Source of the DNA: Xenorhabdus indica
Lineage (GTDB): Bacteria; Pseudomonadota; Gammaproteobacteria; Enterobacterales; Enterobacteriaceae
Direction of reading: 5' to 3'
Length of the DNA stretch: 62,301 nt
Assembly (NCBI RefSeq): GCF_014467235.1
Contig: NZ_NKHP01000002.1
Span: 1-62,301, forward strand
In this document: positions 1 to 8,616 of the stretch, piece after piece
How the letters are laid out: each line of letters opens with the position of its first letter
Position numbering within the stretch: the first letter of the stretch is position 1
The notes under the pieces: model-generated
Told to the model about the DNA's origin: nothing
Seen by the model: the letters and a program-made list of their open reading frames with translations, nothing else
Databases searched by the model: none
Program-made: the position numbers and the translations under genes

Positions 1-60
1 TCAGTCCATTTTGGGATTTTTTTGATTTGGCGATTAATCAGATCGCAAAAATTGGACTGA
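1..60. repeat. 60-bp inverted-repeat element at window edge
   Basis: The first 8 bases (TCAGTCCA) are the exact reverse complement of bases 53-60 (TGGACTGA). An inner hairpin (GCGAT/ATCGC) lies at about 29-45. The element folds as one outer stem with an internal stem-loop. It may be the end of a mobile element continuing outside the window, or a transcript-end hairpin. Its identity is not known to me. Confidence 0.4.
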
Positions 61-176
61 GTTCCCTCCAAGTGATCTACTATTTTGAAAGCTTATTTAT
101 AACCCTCAGAGATTTAATATTCTTGTTTTTAATAGTCATAAAATTCTCTTTTTAAGTGACATAATTTTTGGTGAAA

Positions 177-1130
177 TTATTGTTTAGGATGCCAAACACC
201 ATTAATAAGTTCCATTTCTCTACCATCGTGAAAATATCTATTTGCTGCAACAATTATATCTTGTTTTTGGTTAGTAGTATATACGGCTCCAGAGTCTTTC
301 GTTAATTGCACAGTAACATCCGTTAATTGTCCCCTTGAAGTTGATAAATCCCTTATATTCACGCCGGCACCTTTTTCGTTACTAAGAAGTATTATGCTTT
401 TATTAGTATACATTCCCCCGAGGCTACCAGTATCTATAGAAAACCCAGATTGAGGAGTTTCATTTTCAAATCTGGTAGGTAATCCTGGAATTTTCATACC
501 GAAAGAGTTTGGACCTACCATTGCTGTAATAGTGTCAGCATTAATTTTTCCATTTACTTGAAGAGATCTACTGAAAACAACAAGGTTATCAGAATTTAAG
601 CCTTTTTCTCCAATAGTAACTTTACCTTTAGTTACTTCTAAACTAAGTAAATCTTTTTTATTGAAAACAGGTTTACCAGTGCTAATAAAAGACTCTCTTA
701 TATTTATGAATTTAGCTCCATCAATAAAGACACCGTTTGGATTAGTTATTACTAATTTAGCATCTTCCCCAACTATTTCTATAGCTCCTTTAAGTTGAGA
801 TTGATTACCGCCAACTACTTCATTAATGATTAATCTAGCAGTCCTATCCTTAAGATTATGATTTTTCTCTAATTGACCTGCTAATTGAGAATTAACAGAA
901 TCTATAGAATTATTGAAAATCACGCCCTTTTCACTAACATTGAACTCTTTATAGGTATTTCTGGACATACCGTTAAGAGTTGGAGTAGCTATGTTGATAA
1001 CTGGTATATTATTAACTTGGTTAACTTGAGTGTTAAAATCATTAGGAATGATATCATTAGCAAAAGCTAGGTTAGTAGAAACTAACAAAGTTAATGTAGA
1101 AATCTTTGTAAAAGTTTTAAAGTTTTTCAT
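177..1130 (-). CDS. TPS-domain-only secreted protein (third copy)
   Basis: This 317-residue protein has a Sec signal peptide (about residues 1-24, ending near NLAFA) followed by a haemagglutination-activity (TPS) secretion domain of the FhaB/CdiA/HMW1 type. The hallmark NPNG is at 130-133, preceded by VVGGNQSQLKG, and the LGGMYTNK segment marks the start of the beta-helix. The protein stops shortly after that point, so it has no filamentous shaft and no C-terminal toxin. Close relatives lie at 7631-8599 and 10367-11293, and the full-length protein at 2215-7518 shares the same N-terminal part. It sits downstream of the two candidate immunity genes, after a 34-bp palindrome. It should be exported by the TpsB at 8617-10314; its function is unknown. 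It could be a deliberate short product or a degraded tpsA, but an open frame, signal peptide and similar size in three copies favour the former. Confidence 0.8.
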   Translation of the reverse strand: MKNFKTFTKISTLTLLVSTNLAFANDIIPNDFNTQVNQVNNIPVINIATPTLNGMSRNTYKEFNVSEKGVIFNNSIDSVNSQLAGQLEKNHNLKDRTARLIINEVVGGNQSQLKGAIEIVGEDAKLVITNPNGVFIDGAKFINIRESFISTGKPVFNKKDLLSLEVTKGKVTIGEKGLNSDNLVVFSRSLQVNGKINADTITAMVGPNSFGMKIPGLPTRFENETPQSGFSIDTGSLGGMYTNKSIILLSNEKGAGVNIRDLSTSRGQLTDVTVQLTKDSGAVYTTNQKQDIIVAANRYFHDGREMELINGVWHPKQ

Positions 1131-1147
1131 AAAAGCCTCTTTTTAGG

Positions 1148-1181
1148 TAGATCTGCTTTGATTTAAATCAAAGCAGATCTA
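1148..1181. repeat. 34-bp perfect palindrome
   Basis: Bases 1148-1164 are the exact reverse complement of 1165-1181, with no loop; it starts TAGATCTGC and ends GCAGATCTA. It lies between the second immunity candidate and the last TPS-only gene. In RNA it would form a strong hairpin, but no U-run follows on the minus strand, so it is not a textbook terminator. It could act as an operator, a processing site or a recombination site. Confidence 0.75.
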
Positions 1182-1205
1182 ATAATAATGAAATAGGTTT
1201 AATTG

Positions 1206-1730
1206 TTATATTCTAAGTAAGTCTCCTGTATAATCAAGTGGGATTTTACAAGCATAACCTCTACTAGAATCTACAACGCTTCTTAAATATTCATTAAAAG
1301 TTAAACCAGTATCTACTATTGTGTCATAGTTAGTATCAAGATAATAAACTAAATCAGGATTATCTGAATCAGTTAATAAGAAATAATGCAAAATTCCTTC
1401 ATTTTCCATTGAAATAAAGAAAGGTTTTTGTTCTACTAAATCAAATCGTTGAACTTCTCTTAATCCATCTTCACATCCTATTTGAAATTTTATCTCATCT
1501 CTGATATTAGCAGTTTCACTATAAAAACTTAAAGGTTGATTTGAAAAAAAACCTCCACTGCAACGCCCTATGTGAATTAAAAAATCAAGTAATTGACCTT
1601 GAATTTTAATATCATATAAACGTTCTAATTTTACTATATCTTCTTCTGAATAGCCCTTAATGTAAGTAATATCTATAGTCAACTCTGGGTAAGCAGAATG
1701 TAGATATTCTATTAATTCTGTTTTAGTCAT
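1206..1730 (-). CDS. SUKH (SMI1/KNR4)-type immunity protein candidate
   Basis: This is a 174-residue cytoplasmic protein without signal peptide. Around residues 30-63 it shows the SUKH pattern: an acidic helix, YDIKIQGQLLDFL, then a Gly-rich CSGGFF turn. Later segments (GILHYFLLTDSD, LVYYLDTNYD) match the beta-strand core of that fold. SUKH proteins are common immunity proteins of polymorphic toxin systems, including nuclease and deaminase toxins. It is the second gene after the deaminase-type CdiA-like toxin, 12 nt downstream of the other candidate, so a protective role is likely by context. Whether this gene or its neighbour, or both, is the cognate antidote cannot be told from sequence. 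Assignment rests on pattern recognition, not on an alignment. Confidence 0.65.
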   Translation of the reverse strand: MTKTELIEYLHSAYPELTIDITYIKGYSEEDIVKLERLYDIKIQGQLLDFLIHIGRCSGGFFSNQPLSFYSETANIRDEIKFQIGCEDGLREVQRFDLVEQKPFFISMENEGILHYFLLTDSDNPDLVYYLDTNYDTIVDTGLTFNEYLRSVVDSSRGYACKIPLDYTGDLLRI

Positions 1731-1742
1731 TTATAACTCCAA

Positions 1743-2174
1743 TTAATCTACTGACCATAAAGATTGTAATTTATGAAAATAATCATTCAATAATTTGGCA
1801 TTACATTTTTTACTGAAAGAGAACTTTCTATAAAAAGGTTTATAATTGATATCTTCCTCCAAATTCATAACAGTGTATATAATTAACTTAAGTTCTCCAT
1901 AGGAGAATCTAAGGTTATAGAATATTTCATTGTTTAAATGTTCTTTTTTCAAAATTATATTTGTTTTATGTGAAATATTGGATTGTATATAATCTGATAT
2001 TTCTAAAAAAGCAGATCTATACCAGGACAATTTATCTAGGTTTTTTTCTTCAATCTCTTCAGATTTAAGCAAAATATCATATAAACAATCCCTAAGAACA
2101 ACTAATTCTTCATATGTCATTCTGATAGTATAAAAACTAACTCCAGATACAGTTTCTCTATTTAAGGTCTTCAT
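1743..2174 (-). CDS. Putative immunity protein with internal duplication
   Basis: A 143-residue soluble protein that I do not recognise. It is made of two related halves: residues near 14-27 (FYTIRMTYEEL) and near 87-97 (FYNLRFSYGEL) repeat the same FYx(I/L)R(M/F)(T/S)YxEL pattern, each followed by a helix and an aromatic-basic (W/F)YR segment. It starts about 40 nt after the toxin stop codon, which is the usual place for the cognate immunity gene of a CdiA-type protein, so that is the inferred role. The upstream 38 bp hold a tandem duplication that copies the start region but has ATA instead of ATG in the distal copy. Function is inferred from position only. Confidence 0.6.
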   Translation of the reverse strand: MKTLNRETVSGVSFYTIRMTYEELVVLRDCLYDILLKSEEIEEKNLDKLSWYRSAFLEISDYIQSNISHKTNIILKKEHLNNEIFYNLRFSYGELKLIIYTVMNLEEDINYKPFYRKFSFSKKCNAKLLNDYFHKLQSLWSVD

Positions 2175-2198
2175 ATTGATTTAAGGTCTTTATATTGA
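2161..2198. repeat. 19-bp tandem duplication at immunity gene start
   Basis: Bases 2161-2179 and 2180-2198 are direct repeats with one mismatch (c/t). The unit covers the ATG and first codons of the 143-residue protein, so the upstream copy looks like a duplicated translation start with ATA in place of ATG. Confidence 0.7.
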
Positions 2199-2214
2199 AT
2201 TTATCACTAGATAT

Positions 2215-5200
2215 TTAGGGTTTTCTACCGGTTGTACCGGTTGTACCCTCAAATATATTAATAATAAAATCTTTGTTTTGATCTGCAAATACTTTGCTAT
2301 TAGGTTTACAGCCAGCACACATTCCTGGAGATGTAGCACTAGTATTCTGAATAGACATATTTATATCTACTTTCTTACCTTGAAAATTATCTTGAAAATG
2401 ACTAAATAATTTTTGTTCAGCGTGATTAAAGTTAGTTTGCTTTCCATTAGGAGCTGATGGTATAGAACCACTATCTTTTCTAATCACATTAAAATTAACC
2501 CCCTTAATATTTACGACATTGGGAGAATTGCCTGACCAAGCTGCACCATTTACAGATAAGTAATATTCTTTTTTACCATTAACTGTTACTGATGCTGCAG
2601 CATAACTAACAGCTGCATCAGGTTTTTGGAATTCACTTTTAAGATATTTTTTAGTCCCCGCTCTAAGCATATTAGGCTCTAAATTCATATCTTTAAGCTT
2701 ACTTAAATCATTAACTCTATGATTCCCTTTAAAGAATTTACCCATACTTCTAAGAGAATCATTGTAAATCCTAGTAGCTTCAGCAAACTTACCATTTTTA
2801 GCAAAAGTTTTTATAGCTTCAACGCTTTTATCAGCTGCTTTTCCTAATTTTGCCCAAGGGGCTGCTGATGCCGCTGCAATTATATAATCTGTTCCTGTTT
2901 CTGCATCTTTAACATCTTTAAGTACTGAAAGAGGACTAAATTCTACTATAAAATTACATAAAGTTGCATCAACTAAACAAGCATCTACAGCATCTTGGAG
3001 AGATCCTTCGGGGAATATGCTTCCAGGTTTACCTTTATTGACGAACAGTCCCATAGTATGTTCATCATGGTTATATATTATAGTCAATTCGCCAGCATTA
3101 GCTCCAGCATAAACACCTTCAGGAGTCCCTGTAATAGCTGCACCAGCTAAAGCTCCTACAATCTTACCTCCTATTTGAGTGGCTCTAGAATCATCAAACG
3201 TATTTCTAAGACTATCAGCTGCTAAAGAAGCAGCTAATGCTCCCGCTGCGGCAGCTTTACCATCATTTCCTCCAACTTCTGCAATTATAGCAGATAGTGC
3301 AGCATGGCTAAGCGCTCTTCCAACTTCAGTTAACTGATTCGCATATTCACCTATTTGGAAAGCTCCTTCAGCATGAAGTTGACTAGTTGAATTAGATAAT
3401 AGAGCGGAAACAAAATTATCTTTAAAACTTCCACCATTAATAGTAGTGTTTATTCCAGAGCTAATCAAAGACTGTCCGGCAACTCTCTGGGCAGTAGCTA
3501 CCCAATCTTGATTACTTAATAGAGGCATACTTCCTCTATTAATAGCTGCACCTCCTTTAGTCCCTTCACCCCAACCCATTGCAGAATCAAATCCAGCTAA
3601 TGCACCTCCAATAGCCGCTGAAGTAACTATAGATTTTATAGTACTACTACTTCCCATGTCTTTAAAAATTTTAGATAAATTACCCTCATTTTCAGCTAGA
3701 GAAACCGCTGCTTTACTAGCAGCCGCTGCCATACCTGCTGTAATAGCTCCTTGAGCTGCTGCACTGCTTCCAGCTATAGATGTTGCATAGGGAGCAGCGT
3801 AACCAGCGGTGACTACAGCTACTACTACAGCTATTACTGCCCCTACAACCGGATTTAAGTTTTTATTGTTAATGTTCCATTCAGAATAAGCATCTTGTAT
3901 TTTATTCCATTCAACATCATTTCGTTTGCTTATATCTTTTATCCAAGACATACCATAACCATCGCTTAGTAAGTCAATGGCATCTTGAAGATTTTGATTA
4001 TCCTTTGTTTTTATATCAGCATTAATACCGGTAGCATTAACAGTAAGAGTTCCTCCAATATTAATTTGAGGTAAATACCAAATATTTTCTTGGTAACCTT
4101 TATTTCTTTGCTTAATGTAAAACCCTTTAGACATACTAAGTTCTTGTTCAAAATCTAAAGAACTTACAGCTTTGAAGTTAACTTTACCTTGAAGACTAGT
4201 TAAATTAGTATTTTTGCCGGCTTCTATTTTACTACCTTCAAAAGTAACATCATCTCTACCTAATAAATTGATATAACCGGTAGGAGCAGAAAACTCTGTA
4301 ACAACTGGGGTTGAAGTTTGGTTAATTTTCTTAAAAGTTTTCTTTCCACCTAACCAATTTCGCTTTACAGACTCTGTTTCATATTGCGTTGTTTCGTTTA
4401 AAGCTTGAGCATAGATGTAACCGCCTTTAGCAGAAATATCCATAGTTCCAGAAGCTATCGCATTTCTTAAAGTAGTGTCTGAAATAACTGATGAGATATT
4501 TTTTAGTCCTTCAACTGCTAATTTAGTAGCTTGAAATAAAATATTTCCTTCAGCGGAAAGCGTTAATAAACCTTTGGCAGATAATTCTGTTGATTCAATA
4601 GTTTGATATTCGTAGCTATCATTACTTCTAGTATATTTTTCTTTTGGTAAAGCTCTAAGTCTAATGTCTCCTCCAGAAAGTATAGAAAGATTTTCTCCAG
4701 AGATTAATTTAGATCCTGAGGTTACGACATGATCATTAGCGATTAAATTAAGATTTTTACCGGTTTTAATAGAAGTTACTAAGTTATCTGTAAGGAAATA
4801 ATTTAAATCTGGACTTAGTTTACCATAATTATACCGATCAAAACCTATATATTCTCCTGCTAATATTGTAGTATTTTCTTTAGATTTAATATCGGCAGCT
4901 TTTAGTATAGCCGACCCTCCAGCATTTAATGTGACATTGCCCGAGTTAATAGCAGTAGTTAAGTCTAAAATTTCGTGAGAATTAGCTCCAAATTCAGGTC
5001 CGAGATTCACAATTGTGTAATGGAGGTCATCAGGAGTGTTAGGTATAATTCTAGGCCCTTGGGCCATAACTTTTACTGAAAACATAATATCCCCAAAAGA
5101 GGTATCATTTCCAATAGAAGTAAGTCTATCATCACCATAAATTAGACCAGAGCTAGAAGAATTTCGAGTTTTTAAACTAAATAAGATGTCTTTTCCAGCA

Positions 5201-7518
5201 GTTAAGCTAACACTATCGGAATCTTTTACCGATACATTATTACCATTGCAACCATTTATTGATCCCCCTAAACAATTTATCTGAACACCGCGTAAAGCTA
5301 AATTATTTCCAGCTACCATAGAAACGTTGGAAGCATTAATATAGCTTCTAAAAGAGAAGGGGCCTCCAACAAAATCTTCTGCTGTTTTATTATGTGCAGG
5401 TCTGATTGTAAAGGTTCTAAGCTCTTTATCATTATTTTCGACGTTAATATCCCTTCCAGCGAAAATTGTTACTGTATTTCCATTATCTGTAGAACTAAAA
5501 ACTGCAGTGTTCTCTAAAACGACATCTCTTCCAGCAGAAATTGTTAAATCTTTATCTGCTCTTATAATGCTACCTAATATTGGAAAAGTATCGAAATCAA
5601 AAGGTATAAAAACGTCACCATCTTTCTTGAGTCTTTTATTATTATTGTGTTTATCATTAGCATCTGAATCACTAATGCCATAAATTTTAACATCTCCATC
5701 TTTACTAAGTAGATTCTGAGAATCTCCTCTTAATTTTAATCTCCTCAAATCTATATTGTTGCCAGCTATAATCGATACTTCATTTTTAGCATTTAAATCA
5801 GTTTTTATTCCCTTTACAGAGTCATTCGCAATGATTTTTAAAGTATCATTAGCAGTTATTCTTCCATGAATATTAATGTTATTAGCGTTTAATACAATAT
5901 CTTTACCTTTAATAGAATCAGAATCAGACCCTCCTTCGAAAGTTGGCGAATAAAACTTTTGATTATCTATTTTGAAAGAGAGATTATTAAATAAACTAGA
6001 ATTTACATTAATTGAGTTAGTAAAATCTAAAAGAAGTTTATTTCCAGCTGTTAACTGTGGTGTTATATCATATTTTCTTCCAGAACCATAATGAAAATCG
6101 CTTATATATTGATGATTTAAATTTTGTCCAGTAAGAATTAAATCATTTTTTGCCGTAATATTTGCAGAATTGTTAATATTATTAGCATTGATATATAAAC
6201 TATTACCTGAAGTTATTCTTTGATCAAAAAATTTTCCATTCTCTATACCATTATTTTCTAGACGAGCAGCTCTAAGTATTATGTCTCCATTAAGGCTATT
6301 AATATTTCCACCTAAGTTTTTAATTGAATCAGATTTATCTCCATATAAAGTTTTTTGAGCCCATAGATTATCTTTCGCCGAGATTAAAGAATTATCAAAA
6401 TTTACAATATTATTGCCTAACAACCATATATCTTTACCACTAGTTATTTTAGTATTATTTTCTATTCTATTTTTGCTGGCTAAAACTATATCTTTTCCAG
6501 CGTTAATCTCAGCTTTATCGCCAGTAAAAATATTATCAGCTCCTATGTTCAAATTAGAGCTAGCTGAAATATTTCTGTTATTATTAGGGAGGTTGACAAG
6601 ATTTACATTTCCATTAACGTTAATAGAAATATCTCCCCCATTAGACCTAATATCAGAACCAGATGCCTTTAGGCTATTTAAATTAACGCCAACTCCTTTT
6701 TCAGTAGAAAGTATGTTAATTTTATTAGCATACATCCCTCCAAGATCAGAAGTGTCTATAGCTAGTTTTGGAGAACTTCCTTCACCTTTAATATTTGCAG
6801 TTAAATAATTGTTACCAAGACCTCCATAATTAATTTGATTGGTGCCTTGAATTGTATTGATATTATTTCCTTGACCATTTATCCTACCAGATAAATTTAA
6901 AGTTCTACTGATTATATCTATAGAATCTACAGTATCAAAACTGCCATCTAAGCCATCACCCTCAATATTAATTTGACCTTTAGTTACTCGTAAGTTATCT
7001 AAAAATCCATCATTATTTAAAGTAGGTTTACCTGTAGTTAATGTAGCAACGGACATATTAAGAAAGCCGCCGCCATCAACAGTAATACCATTGGGGTTAG
7101 ATATTATCACTGAAGCTCTATCGCCAGCTACTTCTAACGGTCCTTTAAGCTGAGATTGATTACCCCCGACTACTTCATTAATGATTAAATCTGCAGATCT
7201 ATCTTGAAAATTAGGGTTTTTATCTACATCTCCTAATATTTCAGATACTGCAGTATCTATTGAGTTATTTAAAACTGCACCTTGCTCTTCGACATTAAAT
7301 TCTTTATAAACGTTATGAGAGATCCCCCTAATATTAGGGGCAGCTATATCAATAACAGGAACATCATCAATTACATTTATTTGAGTTATGTTATCATTGG
7401 AGATAATTGGATTTGCAGCAGCGATGCTGATAGGATAAATACCTATTAGATATATCAGAAGATAGGTTAAAGCTTTTGTAAACTGATTAACATTATCAGG
7501 ATTATTGGGTTTTTTCAT
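2215..7518 (-). CDS. CdiA/FHA-like TPS toxin with C-terminal deaminase domain
   Basis: A 1767-residue two-partner-secretion exoprotein. Residues 1-36 form an extended signal peptide. The TPS domain follows (VVGGNQSQLKG, NPNG at 141-144), then long beta-helix repeats to about 1200. A hydrophobic Ala/Val/Gly-rich pretoxin region spans about 1225-1300, and a haemagglutinin pretoxin segment (SNSTSQLHAEGAF, near 1375) follows. The segment around 1476 (ANAGELTIIYN) sits where many CdiA proteins have VENN. The C-terminal about 150 residues carry a deaminase-superfamily signature: HAE at 1699-1701 and a Cys pair SPGMCAGC with C1734 and C1737, giving the His/Cys/Cys zinc site and catalytic Glu. The target (nucleotide, DNA or RNA base) cannot be told. 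A good ribosome site (AGGA) precedes the ATG. Two immunity candidates follow directly. It is shorter than typical 3000-residue CdiA proteins. Very AT-rich, suggesting transfer. Confidence 0.85.
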   Translation of the reverse strand: MKKPNNPDNVNQFTKALTYLLIYLIGIYPISIAAANPIISNDNITQINVIDDVPVIDIAAPNIRGISHNVYKEFNVEEQGAVLNNSIDTAVSEILGDVDKNPNFQDRSADLIINEVVGGNQSQLKGPLEVAGDRASVIISNPNGITVDGGGFLNMSVATLTTGKPTLNNDGFLDNLRVTKGQINIEGDGLDGSFDTVDSIDIISRTLNLSGRINGQGNNINTIQGTNQINYGGLGNNYLTANIKGEGSSPKLAIDTSDLGGMYANKINILSTEKGVGVNLNSLKASGSDIRSNGGDISINVNGNVNLVNLPNNNRNISASSNLNIGADNIFTGDKAEINAGKDIVLASKNRIENNTKITSGKDIWLLGNNIVNFDNSLISAKDNLWAQKTLYGDKSDSIKNLGGNINSLNGDIILRAARLENNGIENGKFFDQRITSGNSLYINANNINNSANITAKNDLILTGQNLNHQYISDFHYGSGRKYDITPQLTAGNKLLLDFTNSINVNSSLFNNLSFKIDNQKFYSPTFEGGSDSDSIKGKDIVLNANNINIHGRITANDTLKIIANDSVKGIKTDLNAKNEVSIIAGNNIDLRRLKLRGDSQNLLSKDGDVKIYGISDSDANDKHNNNKRLKKDGDVFIPFDFDTFPILGSIIRADKDLTISAGRDVVLENTAVFSSTDNGNTVTIFAGRDINVENNDKELRTFTIRPAHNKTAEDFVGGPFSFRSYINASNVSMVAGNNLALRGVQINCLGGSINGCNGNNVSVKDSDSVSLTAGKDILFSLKTRNSSSSGLIYGDDRLTSIGNDTSFGDIMFSVKVMAQGPRIIPNTPDDLHYTIVNLGPEFGANSHEILDLTTAINSGNVTLNAGGSAILKAADIKSKENTTILAGEYIGFDRYNYGKLSPDLNYFLTDNLVTSIKTGKNLNLIANDHVVTSGSKLISGENLSILSGGDIRLRALPKEKYTRSNDSYEYQTIESTELSAKGLLTLSAEGNILFQATKLAVEGLKNISSVISDTTLRNAIASGTMDISAKGGYIYAQALNETTQYETESVKRNWLGGKKTFKKINQTSTPVVTEFSAPTGYINLLGRDDVTFEGSKIEAGKNTNLTSLQGKVNFKAVSSLDFEQELSMSKGFYIKQRNKGYQENIWYLPQINIGGTLTVNATGINADIKTKDNQNLQDAIDLLSDGYGMSWIKDISKRNDVEWNKIQDAYSEWNINNKNLNPVVGAVIAVVVAVVTAGYAAPYATSIAGSSAAAQGAITAGMAAAASKAAVSLAENEGNLSKIFKDMGSSSTIKSIVTSAAIGGALAGFDSAMGWGEGTKGGAAINRGSMPLLSNQDWVATAQRVAGQSLISSGINTTINGGSFKDNFVSALLSNSTSQLHAEGAFQIGEYANQLTEVGRALSHAALSAIIAEVGGNDGKAAAAGALAASLAADSLRNTFDDSRATQIGGKIVGALAGAAITGTPEGVYAGANAGELTIIYNHDEHTMGLFVNKGKPGSIFPEGSLQDAVDACLVDATLCNFIVEFSPLSVLKDVKDAETGTDYIIAAASAAPWAKLGKAADKSVEAIKTFAKNGKFAEATRIYNDSLRSMGKFFKGNHRVNDLSKLKDMNLEPNMLRAGTKKYLKSEFQKPDAAVSYAAASVTVNGKKEYYLSVNGAAWSGNSPNVVNIKGVNFNVIRKDSGSIPSAPNGKQTNFNHAEQKLFSHFQDNFQGKKVDINMSIQNTSATSPGMCAGCKPNSKVFADQNKDFIINIFEGTTGTTGRKP

Positions 7519-7550
7519 AATTTCCTGCCATTAGTTCATTTAGAAAAAAA

Positions 7551-7611
7551 TTGCAAGAAGTTATGAAAAGTATATAAGTCTCTTGCAATTAATAGAATTA
7601 CTTATACTTTT
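7551..7611. repeat. Two interleaved inverted repeats
   Basis: TTGCAAGA (7551-7558) pairs with TCTTGCAA (7581-7588). AAAAGTATATAAGT (7566-7579) pairs, with a 2-nt bulge, with ACTTATACTTTT (7600-7611). The arms alternate 1-2-1-2, so an RNA could form a pseudoknot or two mutually exclusive hairpins in the leader of the large toxin gene. Confidence 0.6.
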
Positions 7612-7630
7612 TAACTAAGACTGGTAAATA

Positions 7631-8599
7631 TTAAATTGGCTCCCATCTATTTTTATCATCAGACCATTTTAATTTTGTTCCATTATCATTTAAGTTATTA
7701 GCATTTATAGTTATATTGTTATTATCATTTCTAAAAACCCCATTAATATTTACAGTGCTACTATAAGGGGCGTTTATCTTAATCAGGTTTTTTCCATCTA
7801 AATCATTTAAATTAACTCCGGTTCCTTTATCAGTAGATATCAGTACGATTCTATTAGCGTATATTCCACCTATGTCACTAGTATCTATTGAGAATTCAGG
7901 TTTAGGACCTTCAGATTCAATCCAAGTATAAGTAAGGTTTTTCATATCTGTTAAAACACCGCCAGCATGAACAGAAACATAATCTCCTTCAATATCTCCA
8001 TCTATCTTGATAGTTTTGCTAAACAAATTAAGATAGTTAACATTTCTAGTATTTATCCCATCTTCTCCAATAGTAATATGTCCTTTAGTTACTTTAGACT
8101 CCTCTAAATTTTTTCTTTTATCAAAGGTAATAGTTCCAGTGGTGAAATTAGCTTCACCAATAGTATCACTGAAAGTAAGTCCATTAATTGAAATACCATT
8201 AGGGTTAGATATTATCACTGAAGCTCTATCGCCAGCTACTTCAATCATACCTTTAAGTTGAGATAGATTGCCTCCAACTACCTCGTTAACAATTATTCCG
8301 GCTGGTCTATTTCTAAGATTAGGGCTTTTATTTAGTTGTCCTACTAGTTGAGATGTAGTACCATTTAATGAATTATTGAACACTAAACCTTTTTCAGAAG
8401 TATTAAATTCTTTATAGACGTTATGAGATACTCTTGAAATATTAGGAGTAGCTATATCTATTACGGGTATATTATTAACTATATTTACTTGAGTTCTATT
8501 ATCATTAGGGATAACTGGATTTGCAAAAGCTATATTTATACTCACAAGGGATGTTAAAGAAAACAACACTCTTAATTTAAATTTGTTTTTAATGGTCAT
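7631..8599 (-). CDS. TPS-domain-only secreted protein (second copy)
   Basis: A 322-residue protein with signal peptide (cleavage near INIAFA, about residue 26) and a full TPS domain: EVVGGNLSQLKG, then NPNG at 132-135, then IGGIYANR. The frame ends at residue 322 with a short polar tail containing KNRWEPI, so shaft and toxin domains are absent. It lies between tpsB and the full-length toxin gene, 17 nt after the tpsB start-side neighbour boundary and on the same strand. An AGGGTT ribosome site lies about 10 nt before the ATG. Its tail resembles that of the 317-residue copy (both end in a W-x-P type motif), which argues that the short form is a conserved design and not a random truncation. Function unknown: secreted factor, TpsB competitor or reservoir for domain exchange are possibilities. 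Confidence 0.8.
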   Translation of the reverse strand: MTIKNKFKLRVLFSLTSLVSINIAFANPVIPNDNRTQVNIVNNIPVIDIATPNISRVSHNVYKEFNTSEKGLVFNNSLNGTTSQLVGQLNKSPNLRNRPAGIIVNEVVGGNLSQLKGMIEVAGDRASVIISNPNGISINGLTFSDTIGEANFTTGTITFDKRKNLEESKVTKGHITIGEDGINTRNVNYLNLFSKTIKIDGDIEGDYVSVHAGGVLTDMKNLTYTWIESEGPKPEFSIDTSDIGGIYANRIVLISTDKGTGVNLNDLDGKNLIKINAPYSSTVNINGVFRNDNNNITINANNLNDNGTKLKWSDDKNRWEPI

Positions 8600-8616
8600 A
8601 ATAATAACCCTATTGA

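Noticed and set aside
6413..6808. 131-codon plus-strand frame inside the large toxin gene
   Set aside because: It is antisense to the beta-helix repeats of the toxin gene, has no ribosome site, and its hydrophobic composition is a by-product of the opposite strand.
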